From: ZC4RG29 sp964521255
GTDB taxonomy: Bacteria; Bacteroidota; Bacteroidia; Cytophagales; Cyclobacteriaceae
DNA length: 64,000 nucleotides
Reading direction: 5' to 3'
Assembly (NCBI GenBank): GCA_964521255.1
Contig: CAZFRM010000003.1
Coordinates: 62,001 to 126,000, forward strand
Positions 1 through 7,461 of this stretch are shown here, in pieces (position 1 is the stretch's first letter; every line of letters begins with the position of its first letter). Under the pieces are notes generated by a model. It was given only the letters and a program-made list of their open reading frames with translations. It did not search any database and had not been told where the DNA came from. Made by a program: the position numbers and the translations under genes.

Positions 1-8
1 TGAAACTA

Positions 9-551
9 CTAAAGTGGAAGTTTGAAAAGTAAACAATCTTTTGGTGCATTATCCTGGTTCACAAACCTGAACCATTTTGATAAATACGCTTCTTCAACCA
101 ATCCGGCTTTAGTCAAAACTTTTTGCGATGCAATGTTTTCAACGTCAACAAATGTTCCTATCCTGTACACACCTTCCTGATTTCTTACCAGTGACATCAT
201 CTTTATCACAGTTTCGGATGCATATCCTTGTCCCCATTGTGAAGGTGAAATGGTGTAACCAAACTGTAGTTTACCATTCTCATTCACGATACCGAAACTT
301 CCTATCAGCTTTCCATTTTCTTTTAGCCGGAGAGAAAAGGAGTAGTCCTTACCTTCATTCCATGCTTCGTGCGCATAATTAAGAAATGCCCTGGTATCGT
401 CTACGCTTTGGTGAGTAGGCCATGAAACATATTTTGTGGCTTCCGGCTTGCTGGCATAAGTAAAAAATATTTCCTCGGCATCTTCGTATTTTAGCCGCTG
501 AATTAAAAGTCGATCCGTTTCGATATATTCATCCAATGTTAGTCGAACCAT
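9..551 (-). CDS. GNAT-family N-acetyltransferase (RimJ/RimL-like)
   Basis: About 180 residues. It resembles RimJ/RimL-type acetyltransferases that move an acetyl group from acetyl-CoA to an amine. The N-terminal strand has the typical IETDRLLIQRL opening, the middle has GSFGIVNENGKLQFGYTI, and the acetyl-CoA loop reads QWGQGYASE, followed by a C-terminal ENIASQKVLTKAGL block, which is the family hallmark. An upstream in-frame start at 587 would add twelve hydrophobic residues and overlap the divergent ORF at 574; the Met at 551 directly before VRLTLDEYIETDRL fits the family better. The substrate cannot be told from sequence. Transcribed divergently from the small ORF next to it. Confidence 0.85.
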   Translation of the reverse strand: MVRLTLDEYIETDRLLIQRLKYEDAEEIFFTYASKPEATKYVSWPTHQSVDDTRAFLNYAHEAWNEGKDYSFSLRLKENGKLIGSFGIVNENGKLQFGYTISPSQWGQGYASETVIKMMSLVRNQEGVYRIGTFVDVENIASQKVLTKAGLVEEAYLSKWFRFVNQDNAPKDCLLFKLPL

Positions 552-573
552 AGGTCGCAAAAGAAAATAAAGA

Positions 574-813
574 ATGGCAAAGGCCAATAATATCGTACAT
601 CAATATTTTAAGCGGGACTTTGATGATTTCAAGATTCTTGTAAAAATTAATCCTATCGGGATGACTGGAACGGAAATTACGCGGTTTAATGATGGTAAGA
701 TATCAATGCGAGACCTGGAGTTTGACGATGATATTTTAGAAGATTTAAAAGCCGATGGCTTTGAGGAAGCCAGTCCGCTTGAGTTTAATCTTTATTTATC
801 AGGATTAGCTTAG
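574..813 (+). CDS. small hypothetical protein, 79 aa
   Basis: An acidic 79-residue protein that I do not recognise. It has no signal peptide or membrane segment. The composition (many Asp, Ile, Leu, and a charged run RDLEFDDDILEDLKADGFEE) looks like a folded cytosolic protein and not noise. The ATG at 574 is 22 bases from the likely start of the divergent acetyltransferase, so the two probably share a promoter region. The possibility that it is a small conserved protein of Cytophagales is a guess. Confidence 0.55.
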   Translation: MAKANNIVHQYFKRDFDDFKILVKINPIGMTGTEITRFNDGKISMRDLEFDDDILEDLKADGFEEASPLEFNLYLSGLA

Positions 814-865
814 TGTAAATTAGCTGATTAGCAAATAGGTTTCATAAAAGTTTTGAGCGCCGTTC

Positions 866-980
866 ATTGATTTCCCCATTCAATGTCGTTTAGTTAAGCT
901 TTATTTTTATTTGGCCTCACCCTACCTCTCCAAAGGAGAGGAGTTTATGGAGCTTAACTAAACGACATTGATTCCCCATT
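866..980. repeat. MITE-like hairpin element with GGCCTCA core
   Basis: Perfect 20-base inverted arms, CAATGTCGTTTAGTTAAGCT at 881-900 and its exact complement at 951-970, enclose a core reading TTGGCCTCACCCTACC followed by a CTCC/GGAG stem. The element is flanked by a near-perfect direct repeat (ATTGATTTCCCCATT at 866-880, ATTGATTCCCCATT at 967-980) that could be a target duplication. A second element with the same core but different arms lies at 40050-40140. Confidence 0.75.
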
Positions 981-1033
981 GGCTAATCGGCTAATTATCT
1001 CACCGGCTAATTAATTTTCTCAACACTTTTCCC

Positions 1034-1041
1034 TACTTTTG
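1034..1041 (+). promoter_or_regulatory. -7 promoter element of the SRP RNA gene
   Basis: TACTTTTG matches the Bacteroidota -7 consensus TAnnTTTG exactly. It lies seven bases ahead of the first base of the RNA's terminal stem (1048), which is the expected distance to a transcription start. No clean -33 TTTG was seen upstream. Confidence 0.6.
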
Positions 1042-1047
1042 CCACCC

Positions 1048-1141
1048 GGCAAGCCGGCACGACCAGCTCCTGCTGAACTCCCCCAGGATCGGAAGGTAGC
1101 AAGGGTAAGCGGTTGAGCGGTGCGATGTTCGGTTTGCCCTT
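1048..1141 (+). ncRNA. ffs: signal recognition particle RNA (4.5S type)
   Basis: This is the RNA of the signal recognition particle, which with Ffh targets nascent membrane and secreted proteins. The conserved apical domain is visible as CCCCAGGATCGGAAGGTAGC (1082-1100 region), the GGAA tetraloop and the AGCA internal loop characteristic of bacterial SRP RNA. The ends pair: GGCAAGCCG at 1048-1056 with CGGTTTGCC at 1130-1138 (one G-U), and inner arms GCTC/GAGC also pair. A T-rich run follows at 1140-1150 and would terminate transcription. It is the short bacterial form without an Alu domain. Exact ends are inferred from the stem. Confidence 0.9.
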
Positions 1142-1263
1142 TTTATTTTTAATAATCCTCTGAAATAGCCTATTTATCTGGAATCTTTAATTCCGTGTTT
1201 CTTTTACACACTCTCAATCATCCTTACCTTTACAGTTAAGTTAATTTTAAAAAAAAGTAGTTT

Positions 1264-1944
1264 ATGAAATTCTTTATTGACACAGCAAATTTAAATGAGA
1301 TCAGGGAAGCTTATGATTTAGGCGTATTGGACGGTGTTACCACCAACCCTTCCCTGATGGCGAAAGAAGGCATCACAGGAGAATCAAATGTAAGAGCTCA
1401 TTATAAAGCCATTTGTGACATTGTAGACAACAATGTTAGCGCAGAAGTTATCGCCACAGATTTTGACAACATTATCCGCGAAGGAAAAGAGCTTGCCAAG
1501 ATCGATGATAAAATCGTTGTGAAAGTTCCTATGATTAAAGATGGTGTAAAAGCCCTTAAGAAATTCTCAAGCGAAGGCATTCGCACAAACTGTACATTGG
1601 TATTTTCTCCCGGGCAGGCAATATTAGCGGCTAAGGCAGGTGCCAGTTATGTTTCTCCATTCATTGGCAGATTAGATGATGTTTCTATTGATGGTGTTGA
1701 TCTTATTGCACAAATGAGATTGATTTATGACAACTACGGCTTTGAAACGGAAATACTCGCTGCGTCGATACGTCACGTTGTTCACCTTATTAAGTGCGCT
1801 GAAATTGGCGCTGACGTGGTAACTTGCCCGCTGTCGGTTATCACAGGGCTTTTGAAGCACCCGCTCACCGATATCGGACTTGAAAAATTCCTGGCTGATC
1901 ACAAGAAAGCAAGTGAGAAGGCAAAGGAAAAAGCATTGGCATAG
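1264..1944 (+). CDS. transaldolase / fructose-6-phosphate aldolase family protein
   Basis: A 226-residue small-subfamily transaldolase (TalC/FSA-like, a TIM barrel usually of 210-220 residues). It either transfers a dihydroxyacetone unit in the non-oxidative pentose phosphate pathway or cleaves fructose 6-phosphate. The opening MKFFIDTANLNEI and GVTTNPSL are family signatures, and the Schiff-base lysine is K87 in VVKVPM. The TNCTLVFS and SPFIGRLDD strands follow. The sequence does not separate transaldolase from FSA activity; in Bacteroidota the gene commonly serves as the pentose-phosphate transaldolase (family knowledge). It stands alone between the SRP RNA and the FtsE-like gene. Confidence 0.88.
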   Translation: MKFFIDTANLNEIREAYDLGVLDGVTTNPSLMAKEGITGESNVRAHYKAICDIVDNNVSAEVIATDFDNIIREGKELAKIDDKIVVKVPMIKDGVKALKKFSSEGIRTNCTLVFSPGQAILAAKAGASYVSPFIGRLDDVSIDGVDLIAQMRLIYDNYGFETEILAASIRHVVHLIKCAEIGADVVTCPLSVITGLLKHPLTDIGLEKFLADHKKASEKAKEKALA

Positions 1945-1959
1945 AGAGGATCATAGTTC

Positions 1960-1998
1960 ACGGACAACGCAGTAAAATAATACTACTGTGTTATCCGT
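1960..1998. repeat. imperfect inverted repeat between aldolase and ftsE
   Basis: ACGGACAACGCAGTA (1960-1974) faces TACTGTGTTATCCGT (1984-1998), forming a 15-base stem with one mismatch and one G-U around a nine-base loop. There is no T-run, so terminator function is doubtful. Similar words (TTCACAGATAAC) occur again at about 33524, which points to a dispersed repeat. Confidence 0.45.
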
Positions 1999-2040
1999 TA
2001 GCAGTAAAAATAAATAACAACGCATCTATCCGCTAAAATT

Positions 2041-2748
2041 ATGTTTTCAAACGATCCGGTTGTCCATGTCAGCAATGCAAGTATCTTCCAGGATCATAAT
2101 ACGATTCTTGGTGAGGTGAGCTTTGATATTGAGAAAGGCGAGTTTGTTTTTCTTGTAGGCCGAACGGGATCCGGAAAATCTTCCTTATTAAAAACACTTT
2201 ACGCAGACCTTCCTCTCCGGCTTGGCGATATCAAAGTTGCCGGCTTCGATATCAGGAACATCAAAAGCTCACAGGTACCTCTTCTCCGCAGAAAACTGGG
2301 CATTATCTTTCAGGATTTTCAATTGTTCCCTGATCGCACTGTGGCTGAGAATCTTCTTTTTGTAATGCGAGCAACGGGCTGGCAGGACAACAGCAAAATG
2401 CGCGCACGACTAAGTGAAGTGCTCATCCAGGTAGGATTAGGATCAGTAGAGAAAAAAATGCCGCACCAACTTTCTGGTGGTGAACAACAACGCGTTGTGA
2501 TTGCACGTGCATTGATCAATGAACCGCAGATTTTATTTGCAGACGAACCAACCGGAAATCTTGACCCGGAAATATCTGATGGAATCCTCAAGTTATTTCA
2601 ACAAATCAACAAAAGTGGTATGGCCGTTTTGATGGCCACACATGATTATCGTGTCATTAAAAAATTTCCAACACGTATTTTAAAATGTGAAGACGGAAGA
2701 ATTGTTGATTCCGCTAAAGAACATTTTGAATTATCTACCGGGCATTAA
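2041..2748 (+). CDS. ftsE: cell-division ABC transporter ATPase FtsE-like
   Basis: A 235-residue ABC ATPase. It has Walker A GRTGSGKS at residues 40-47, the Q-loop at Q91 (IIFQDFQLFPDRTVAENL, very typical of FtsE), the signature LSGGEQQR at 144-151, Walker B ILFADEP at 164-170, and the switch His in MATHDYRVI. FtsE works with the membrane protein FtsX at the division site to control peptidoglycan hydrolases. No ftsX lies next to it here, which is usual in Bacteroidota as I remember it. A LolD-type or other MacB-like ATPase is the alternative, but the FQDFQLFPDRTV run favours FtsE. Confidence 0.82.
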   Translation: MFSNDPVVHVSNASIFQDHNTILGEVSFDIEKGEFVFLVGRTGSGKSSLLKTLYADLPLRLGDIKVAGFDIRNIKSSQVPLLRRKLGIIFQDFQLFPDRTVAENLLFVMRATGWQDNSKMRARLSEVLIQVGLGSVEKKMPHQLSGGEQQRVVIARALINEPQILFADEPTGNLDPEISDGILKLFQQINKSGMAVLMATHDYRVIKKFPTRILKCEDGRIVDSAKEHFELSTGH

Positions 2749-2765
2749 AAATTTTTTAATGCAAC

Positions 2766-2801
2766 AAACCCTCCAAGGGTTTTAGAACCCTTGGAGGGTT
2801 T
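2766..2801. terminator. bidirectional hairpin terminator, CCCTCCAAGGG type
   Basis: Sixteen-base perfect arms (AAACCCTCCAAGGGTT at 2766-2781 and its complement at 2786-2801) around a TTAG loop. It sits between the converging FtsE-like and dehydrogenase genes. A practically identical hairpin follows the MORN-repeat gene at 14348-14380. Confidence 0.75.
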
Positions 2802-2814
2802 CTTGCAAATTCAA

Positions 2815-3603
2815 TTACGAATTAGCCAATGCCCTGTCAAGATGCACATATCCGCCATCTACATGAAGTAGCTGACCTGTAGTGTGGCTTGATTGTTCAG
2901 ACAACAGGAATGCCGCCATGTTAGCAATTTCTTCAGCGGTTGTCATTCTCTTTTCAAGTGGAATATTGGCGACGATAGAAGCCAGTTTTTCCTTGGGATT
3001 TGGAAGTGTTTCAATCCATTTTTCATACAAAGGCGTCCAGCATTCAGCAACAATAATTGCATTTACACGAATGCCATATTTTAACAATTCAACAGCCCAC
3101 TCCCGCGTCAAAGCATTTCGTCCGCCATTAGCCGCTGCATAAGCAGATGTTCCTCCCTGTCCGGTTTCTGCTGTCTTACTGCCAATATTTACAATTGATC
3201 CTTTCGTCTCCTTAAGAGCAGGAAGAGCATAATGCGCCATCAAATAATAATGCACCAGATTTTTGTGCAATGAGGCCATAAATTTTTCATACGATCCATT
3301 TTCCAAACCGATACCATCATTGACGCCGGCATTGTTAACGAGCCCGTGAATTTTCCCAAACTTCTTTAACGTTTCTTTAACGGCCTTCTCCGAGTCTTCC
3401 GGGTTTGTAAGTTCAGCTACTACCTGGTGACTTTTAACACCAGCAGATTCAATTTCTTCCAACGTTTTTTTATTATCGGCTTCATTGCGTCCGACAATAA
3501 CCGGAATGGCTCCTTCCCGTGCGAGCACCTTCACGATTCCTTCACCAATACCTTTAGCCCCACCGGTTACGATAATGACTTTATCTTTTAGCTTTAGATC
3601 CAT
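2815..3603 (-). CDS. SDR-family dehydrogenase, probable L-fucose dehydrogenase type
   Basis: A 262-residue short-chain dehydrogenase with a Rossmann fold. The nucleotide-binding motif TGGAKGIG is at residues 13-20, NNAG at 90-93, and the catalytic Ser at about 142 and Tyr155. Oddly, the YxxxK lysine is Asn159 (codon 3127-3129 reads AAT on this strand). Sugar dehydrogenases of the oxidative fucose pathway belong to this family and share the ALTREWA helix seen here. Immediate partners upstream in the same direction are a lactonase (11 bases away) and a mutarotase, which together give sugar to lactone to aldonate. The exact sugar is inference. The C-terminal GGYVHLDRA is typical for SDR ends. 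Confidence 0.78.
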   Translation of the reverse strand: MDLKLKDKVIIVTGGAKGIGEGIVKVLAREGAIPVIVGRNEADNKKTLEEIESAGVKSHQVVAELTNPEDSEKAVKETLKKFGKIHGLVNNAGVNDGIGLENGSYEKFMASLHKNLVHYYLMAHYALPALKETKGSIVNIGSKTAETGQGGTSAYAAANGGRNALTREWAVELLKYGIRVNAIIVAECWTPLYEKWIETLPNPKEKLASIVANIPLEKRMTTAEEIANMAAFLLSEQSSHTTGQLLHVDGGYVHLDRALANS

Positions 3604-3614
3604 TTGTATAGAAT

Positions 3615-4451
3615 TTACAGATTATAAAATCGAATAGCATTAGCGCCGAAAAACATCGCTTGCTCTGTGGTACTGAATGTTGAGAAATAATCCTTCACAA
3701 TGTTAAACATTTTATCATAAGAAGAGGCTACCAGACAAACCGGCCAATCACTTCCATACATTATCCTTTTTATTCCGAACGACTCCACCACTACATCAAG
3801 GTAAGGTTTAAAATCTTCGTTCTTCCAATTCTTCCAGTCCGCTTCTGTTACCATACCTGAAATCTTGCAGTATACATTTTCATACCGGGCAAGTACCTCC
3901 AAGTCGCGTTTCCATTCATCAATCTTCTTGTCTTTGATATAAGGTTTAGCAATATGATCGATAACAAAAGGTTGATCAGGAAATTGTTTTACAAATTCTT
4001 CTGTGAACTTAAGCTGATCGGGAAAAATAAGAATGTCATAGGTATACCCAAAGTGGTTGAGCTTTCTGATTCCATTTACAAATGCTGGTCGTAACATAAA
4101 ATCACGTTGCTTTTCACTTTGCAGCACATGACGAAATCCTTTCATTTTTTTTTGTTCGGCATACTGTTCTAAGCTTTCTTCAATATGATCAGCTTGCAGG
4201 TCAATCCAGCCAACTACACCTTTTATAAAATCATGTTGATCTGCTAGTGAGAGCAAAAACAAATTCTCTGCTTCCGACTGGTCTGCCTGCACAGCAACAC
4301 AGCCGTGGATTTTATTAGCGCTAAGAAGTGGTTTAAGATCCTTAGGAAAAAAGTCGCGTTGAATGACTGCCATTTCATCCGATATCCAGCTATCCCTCAC
4401 CGGATCAAATTTCCAGAAATGTTGATGTGCATCGATAAATTGATCAACCAT
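3615..4451 (-). CDS. amidohydrolase-2 family sugar lactonase (L-fuconolactonase-like)
   Basis: A 278-residue amidohydrolase_2 protein. The opening IDAHQHFWKF carries the metal-binding HxH, and YGSDWPVC near the C terminus carries the metal-binding Asp; FVIDHIAKPYI supplies a further His. Enzymes of this type hydrolyse L-fucono-1,5-lactone or L-rhamnono-lactone (family knowledge). It lies between a mutarotase and an SDR dehydrogenase in one compact minus-strand run, which supports a lactonase role in oxidative deoxy-sugar degradation. The dehydratase and aldolase that would finish the pathway are not in the window. Confidence 0.82.
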   Translation of the reverse strand: MVDQFIDAHQHFWKFDPVRDSWISDEMAVIQRDFFPKDLKPLLSANKIHGCVAVQADQSEAENLFLLSLADQHDFIKGVVGWIDLQADHIEESLEQYAEQKKMKGFRHVLQSEKQRDFMLRPAFVNGIRKLNHFGYTYDILIFPDQLKFTEEFVKQFPDQPFVIDHIAKPYIKDKKIDEWKRDLEVLARYENVYCKISGMVTEADWKNWKNEDFKPYLDVVVESFGIKRIMYGSDWPVCLVASSYDKMFNIVKDYFSTFSTTEQAMFFGANAIRFYNL

Positions 4452-4470
4452 GAATTCTGAACCGTAAAAT

Positions 4471-4800
4471 TTATAATTGAAAAATTTTATCCATTACTAT
4501 CCACTTCTCATTCTGTTTAGCCCAGGGTAATGGTTGTTGAAATTTCCACATCAACGTTTCCCACGCTTGCACTTTAGGATTAGCAGCATCCATCAAAGAT
4601 TTCTTATTGAAATCAAAACTATCGGATGTCTCCATAATCATAAAAAGACGATTACCGGTCCGGTAAATTTCCATGTTGGTTATTCCGGCATCGGTTATAC
4701 TTTTTTTTATTTCCGGCCAGACCTTTTGGTGCCAATCCTCATACTCCCTGATTAATTGCGCATCTTCTTTAAGATCAAGGGCGAGAGCGTATCGTTTCAT
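4471..4800 (-). CDS. L-rhamnose/L-fucose mutarotase (RhaM-like)
   Basis: A 109-residue protein of the RhaM (YiiL) ferredoxin-like family that interconverts the alpha and beta anomers of L-rhamnose or L-fucose. Family features visible are EYEDWHQKVWPEI near the N terminus with the active-site His, the IYRTGNRLFMIMET strand, and the W-rich WETLMWKFQQPLP segment. The length matches the family (about 104-115). It is the first gene of a three-gene run with the lactonase and dehydrogenase and lies 46 bases past the end of the glycosidase gene, so it may be co-transcribed with it. Confidence 0.88.
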   Translation of the reverse strand: MKRYALALDLKEDAQLIREYEDWHQKVWPEIKKSITDAGITNMEIYRTGNRLFMIMETSDSFDFNKKSLMDAANPKVQAWETLMWKFQQPLPWAKQNEKWIVMDKIFQL

Positions 4801-4846
4801 AGCTATTCAGAAGAAATTAACATTCATTGAATTTATAAGGAAAACA

Positions 4847-7420
4847 TTATTCAAGTCGAATATTCTCAATGGCAACTCCGTGCTTGTTTTCCAAATCACT
4901 TTCCGGAATTCCTGGACCAATGGATATCTGCAAGGTCTCTACCTTATTCATATCTAAACCACCTGAAACATTGGTCTCAAAAAAATAAGAAAGGAAAGTT
5001 GGGTAGGGCCTTGGCAAAGTTACCAGTTTAACTTTTTTGAGATCGTTAATGGAGAGTTCATAATCATCAGACTTCACTTGTACGTCTATAAGACCTCCAT
5101 AAGCTAGTCCATCCTTCATCACCAAAGCCAGTTGAACTTTGCATGGTCTGTCATTCAGTGATCGCCCTCTGAAAACCACCTTCTTCATTTTCCCTAAATC
5201 TTCTGGTGCTATCGTATTACCAAAAAAATATCGCATGGAGTAATCCTCAACTTTCTCTCCGTTCACGTTCTCGGGATCAACGGTAAATAACTTTTCAACA
5301 TTAATACTCAGCTCAGCTTTTCCGGGATCTGCTAGAGGAATTAATGATGAACTTCTTACCCATTGTCGTGATAATTCATTATGATCGCGGGCAGCATCGA
5401 ATAAATAAAATGGCAATCCTTCCCTGACGACTCTAACCTCATAAGGATTGCTGTCATGAAAATCCCAATCCGAAGGTTGACCTTCCGAGCCGGATGGAAA
5501 TGTAAAAACCTTATCATCTCCATTAACGATAATATAATAACGCATAAAACCTTCCTCTACTTTTTCTGCAGGAATCACAGCTTCATATTTATAACCGGTT
5601 ACTCTTTTCATTGGCACCACCAGGGGACGCCAATCTTTTCCAAAGAAACTTACTGAAACTGATTCAGGTTCATCTTTTGAAACAATTGTTGCACGGATAG
5701 TATATGCAGAACCTTCAATGCATTCCTTAGATGGTGAGTGTAAAACATAAGTACGCTTAACCGATTCCTCAGGTGCTGCAAATTCATTAAGCGTCAGATT
5801 TTTCCACCGGTCATTTTCTTTTACTTTGGGAGTGATACCCTTCTTAACAAGAAGATAGGTGCCGGGACGAATGTCAAATATTTTTCCATTCACTTTAGCC
5901 AGGAATGAATTACCATCATTCAAAGCTTTTATAGAAAATCCTTCTCCAAGATCAGGCAGGTTGACGCGCATAGGCCAGGTTCTCCAATTCACCACAGCAA
6001 CTGTCTTGCTCAAACTATTTCTTCCAAAAGGATCGTTCACCCAAATTGCATCCGGCATCACTTCAAGGCGCCAAACACCTTTTTCAATTTTGTCCAGAAA
6101 ATAGGCACCTGTTCCCTCATAGGTAACGACGGGTGAATTTCCCGAGCCTGCAACTTCCGTTAATTTAAGCGGAGCAGGCGGGCTTGTAGTTGTACTGTTT
6201 GTGTATATGAATTTTTGTTCCGTCACTAATTCCGCAAGATCTTTTTCGTAACTAATATGGAAGGCATCAAAAGATGCGTTAGCCGGATAGCTTCCAAAAT
6301 TTTTGTACAGGGGCACACGATGAAAAACTTCTGATGCAAGCTTAAGGCTTAACGCTTTCTGTGGAGCGTATACAAGATTCATGTAATGTGTATTATACTC
6401 CGTGTTCGCATAAGCCATATAAGTAGGGTCATAAGCAAAGTGTGCAGCCCATTGAATTCCTGCAGTACGAAAACTTCTTGCCATTGCCGGATAGATATAG
6501 GATCGCCCCACATCGGCAGCATCAAACTCATACACCATCTTAGCACCTTTCCTGAACTTTGGATTGTCTGCAAACGGAATTTTATAACGGTCTACATTAG
6601 GTAATAAGTTGCCACCCAATTCGCGTTGATATCCAAGACCGGTTGGGTACCACTGAAATGTTCCTCCATCGATACCTGCATTGTAGTAAGCGTCAACAAG
6701 GTGAATACTGTGACTGATATTGTAGAAGATCGGTTTTTTACACCCTGTGTTACGCATTGACTTAACCATGCGACTGATAAAAGCAGTTACGTTTTCAGGA
6801 GCCTCACGGTGATGAGGCTCATTGCTGATCTCGAATGCGATGATATCCGGATCATCTTTATATGCAATTTTGGTATAGGGATTAACATGATTTAAAAATT
6901 GTGCGAGATAGTTCTCCTGCGCCTTAATAGCTTCTTCATTAATAAGACAGGCATCCTTACCATACTTTCTGGAAAAGCCTGGTGTTTTCTCTTCTGGCTC
7001 CGGCCAACCATTTCCCCAGTAGGCTATTGGTGTGAGAATAAATTTAATTCCACGCTCCTTCATTTTATTGAGCATGTAATCAAAAAGCCGCAGGTGCTCA
7101 TTGTTCAAAAGATTACCAACCGTATCACTAATTTCTGTATCCCAAACGTGAACCCGGTAAGCATCGAATCCAAGCCTTGCAAAGTGATAGACATCATCGT
7201 TAATGGCTTTCTCAATATCTACTCCTAATTTTTTTGCTGAGCGAAAAGCATGAGCAAAAGGCGCTGTATAGTTCACACCAAAACCCTGAACTTCTACCTT
7301 CGTTTTTCCCCAACGCATGATGCCATTCTTGTCGACATAAACATCATTAGTTTTTTGAGCGTAGGCATTAATGCTGAGAAGGATAAGTAACGATACAACA
7401 AAGTGGTTGAATTTTTTCAT
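4847..7420 (-). CDS. secreted clan GH-A glycoside hydrolase, ~857 aa
   Basis: Starting at Met 7420, the protein begins MKKFNHFVVSLLILLS..AYAQ, a clear signal peptide; the longer start at 7465 would put 15 extra residues before it. A (beta/alpha)8 catalytic domain fills roughly residues 20-400: the acid/base is E201 in FEISNEPHH and the probable nucleophile E298 in MVYEFDAADV, the standard spacing of clan GH-A (GH5/GH2/GH42-like). About 450 residues of beta-rich domains follow. It begins 41 bases after a GH53 galactanase, so a role in pectic galactan breakdown is likely. Family membership (GH5, GH147 or other) cannot be settled by eye. Confidence 0.8.
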   Translation of the reverse strand: MKKFNHFVVSLLILLSINAYAQKTNDVYVDKNGIMRWGKTKVEVQGFGVNYTAPFAHAFRSAKKLGVDIEKAINDDVYHFARLGFDAYRVHVWDTEISDTVGNLLNNEHLRLFDYMLNKMKERGIKFILTPIAYWGNGWPEPEEKTPGFSRKYGKDACLINEEAIKAQENYLAQFLNHVNPYTKIAYKDDPDIIAFEISNEPHHREAPENVTAFISRMVKSMRNTGCKKPIFYNISHSIHLVDAYYNAGIDGGTFQWYPTGLGYQRELGGNLLPNVDRYKIPFADNPKFRKGAKMVYEFDAADVGRSYIYPAMARSFRTAGIQWAAHFAYDPTYMAYANTEYNTHYMNLVYAPQKALSLKLASEVFHRVPLYKNFGSYPANASFDAFHISYEKDLAELVTEQKFIYTNSTTTSPPAPLKLTEVAGSGNSPVVTYEGTGAYFLDKIEKGVWRLEVMPDAIWVNDPFGRNSLSKTVAVVNWRTWPMRVNLPDLGEGFSIKALNDGNSFLAKVNGKIFDIRPGTYLLVKKGITPKVKENDRWKNLTLNEFAAPEESVKRTYVLHSPSKECIEGSAYTIRATIVSKDEPESVSVSFFGKDWRPLVVPMKRVTGYKYEAVIPAEKVEEGFMRYYIIVNGDDKVFTFPSGSEGQPSDWDFHDSNPYEVRVVREGLPFYLFDAARDHNELSRQWVRSSSLIPLADPGKAELSINVEKLFTVDPENVNGEKVEDYSMRYFFGNTIAPEDLGKMKKVVFRGRSLNDRPCKVQLALVMKDGLAYGGLIDVQVKSDDYELSINDLKKVKLVTLPRPYPTFLSYFFETNVSGGLDMNKVETLQISIGPGIPESDLENKHGVAIENIRLE

Positions 7421-7461
7421 AGGCAGGTTTAGATGAAATGTCTTAACAGTTGAAATTAAAA

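Larger units (their letters stand above)
814..1263. other. 450-base gene-free region with repeats and the SRP RNA
   Basis: The stretch holds three things. First come short ATTAGC-type words (about 822-836 and again 981-1014). Then there is a hairpin element at 866-980. Finally the SRP RNA lies at about 1048-1141. The remaining 120 bases before the aldolase gene show no ORF and no clear structure. Confidence 0.8.

Noticed and set aside
1264..1944. Firm assignment as fructose-6-phosphate aldolase
   Set aside because: The short transaldolases and FSA share all motifs visible here; only a few active-site residues tell them apart and I could not align them.
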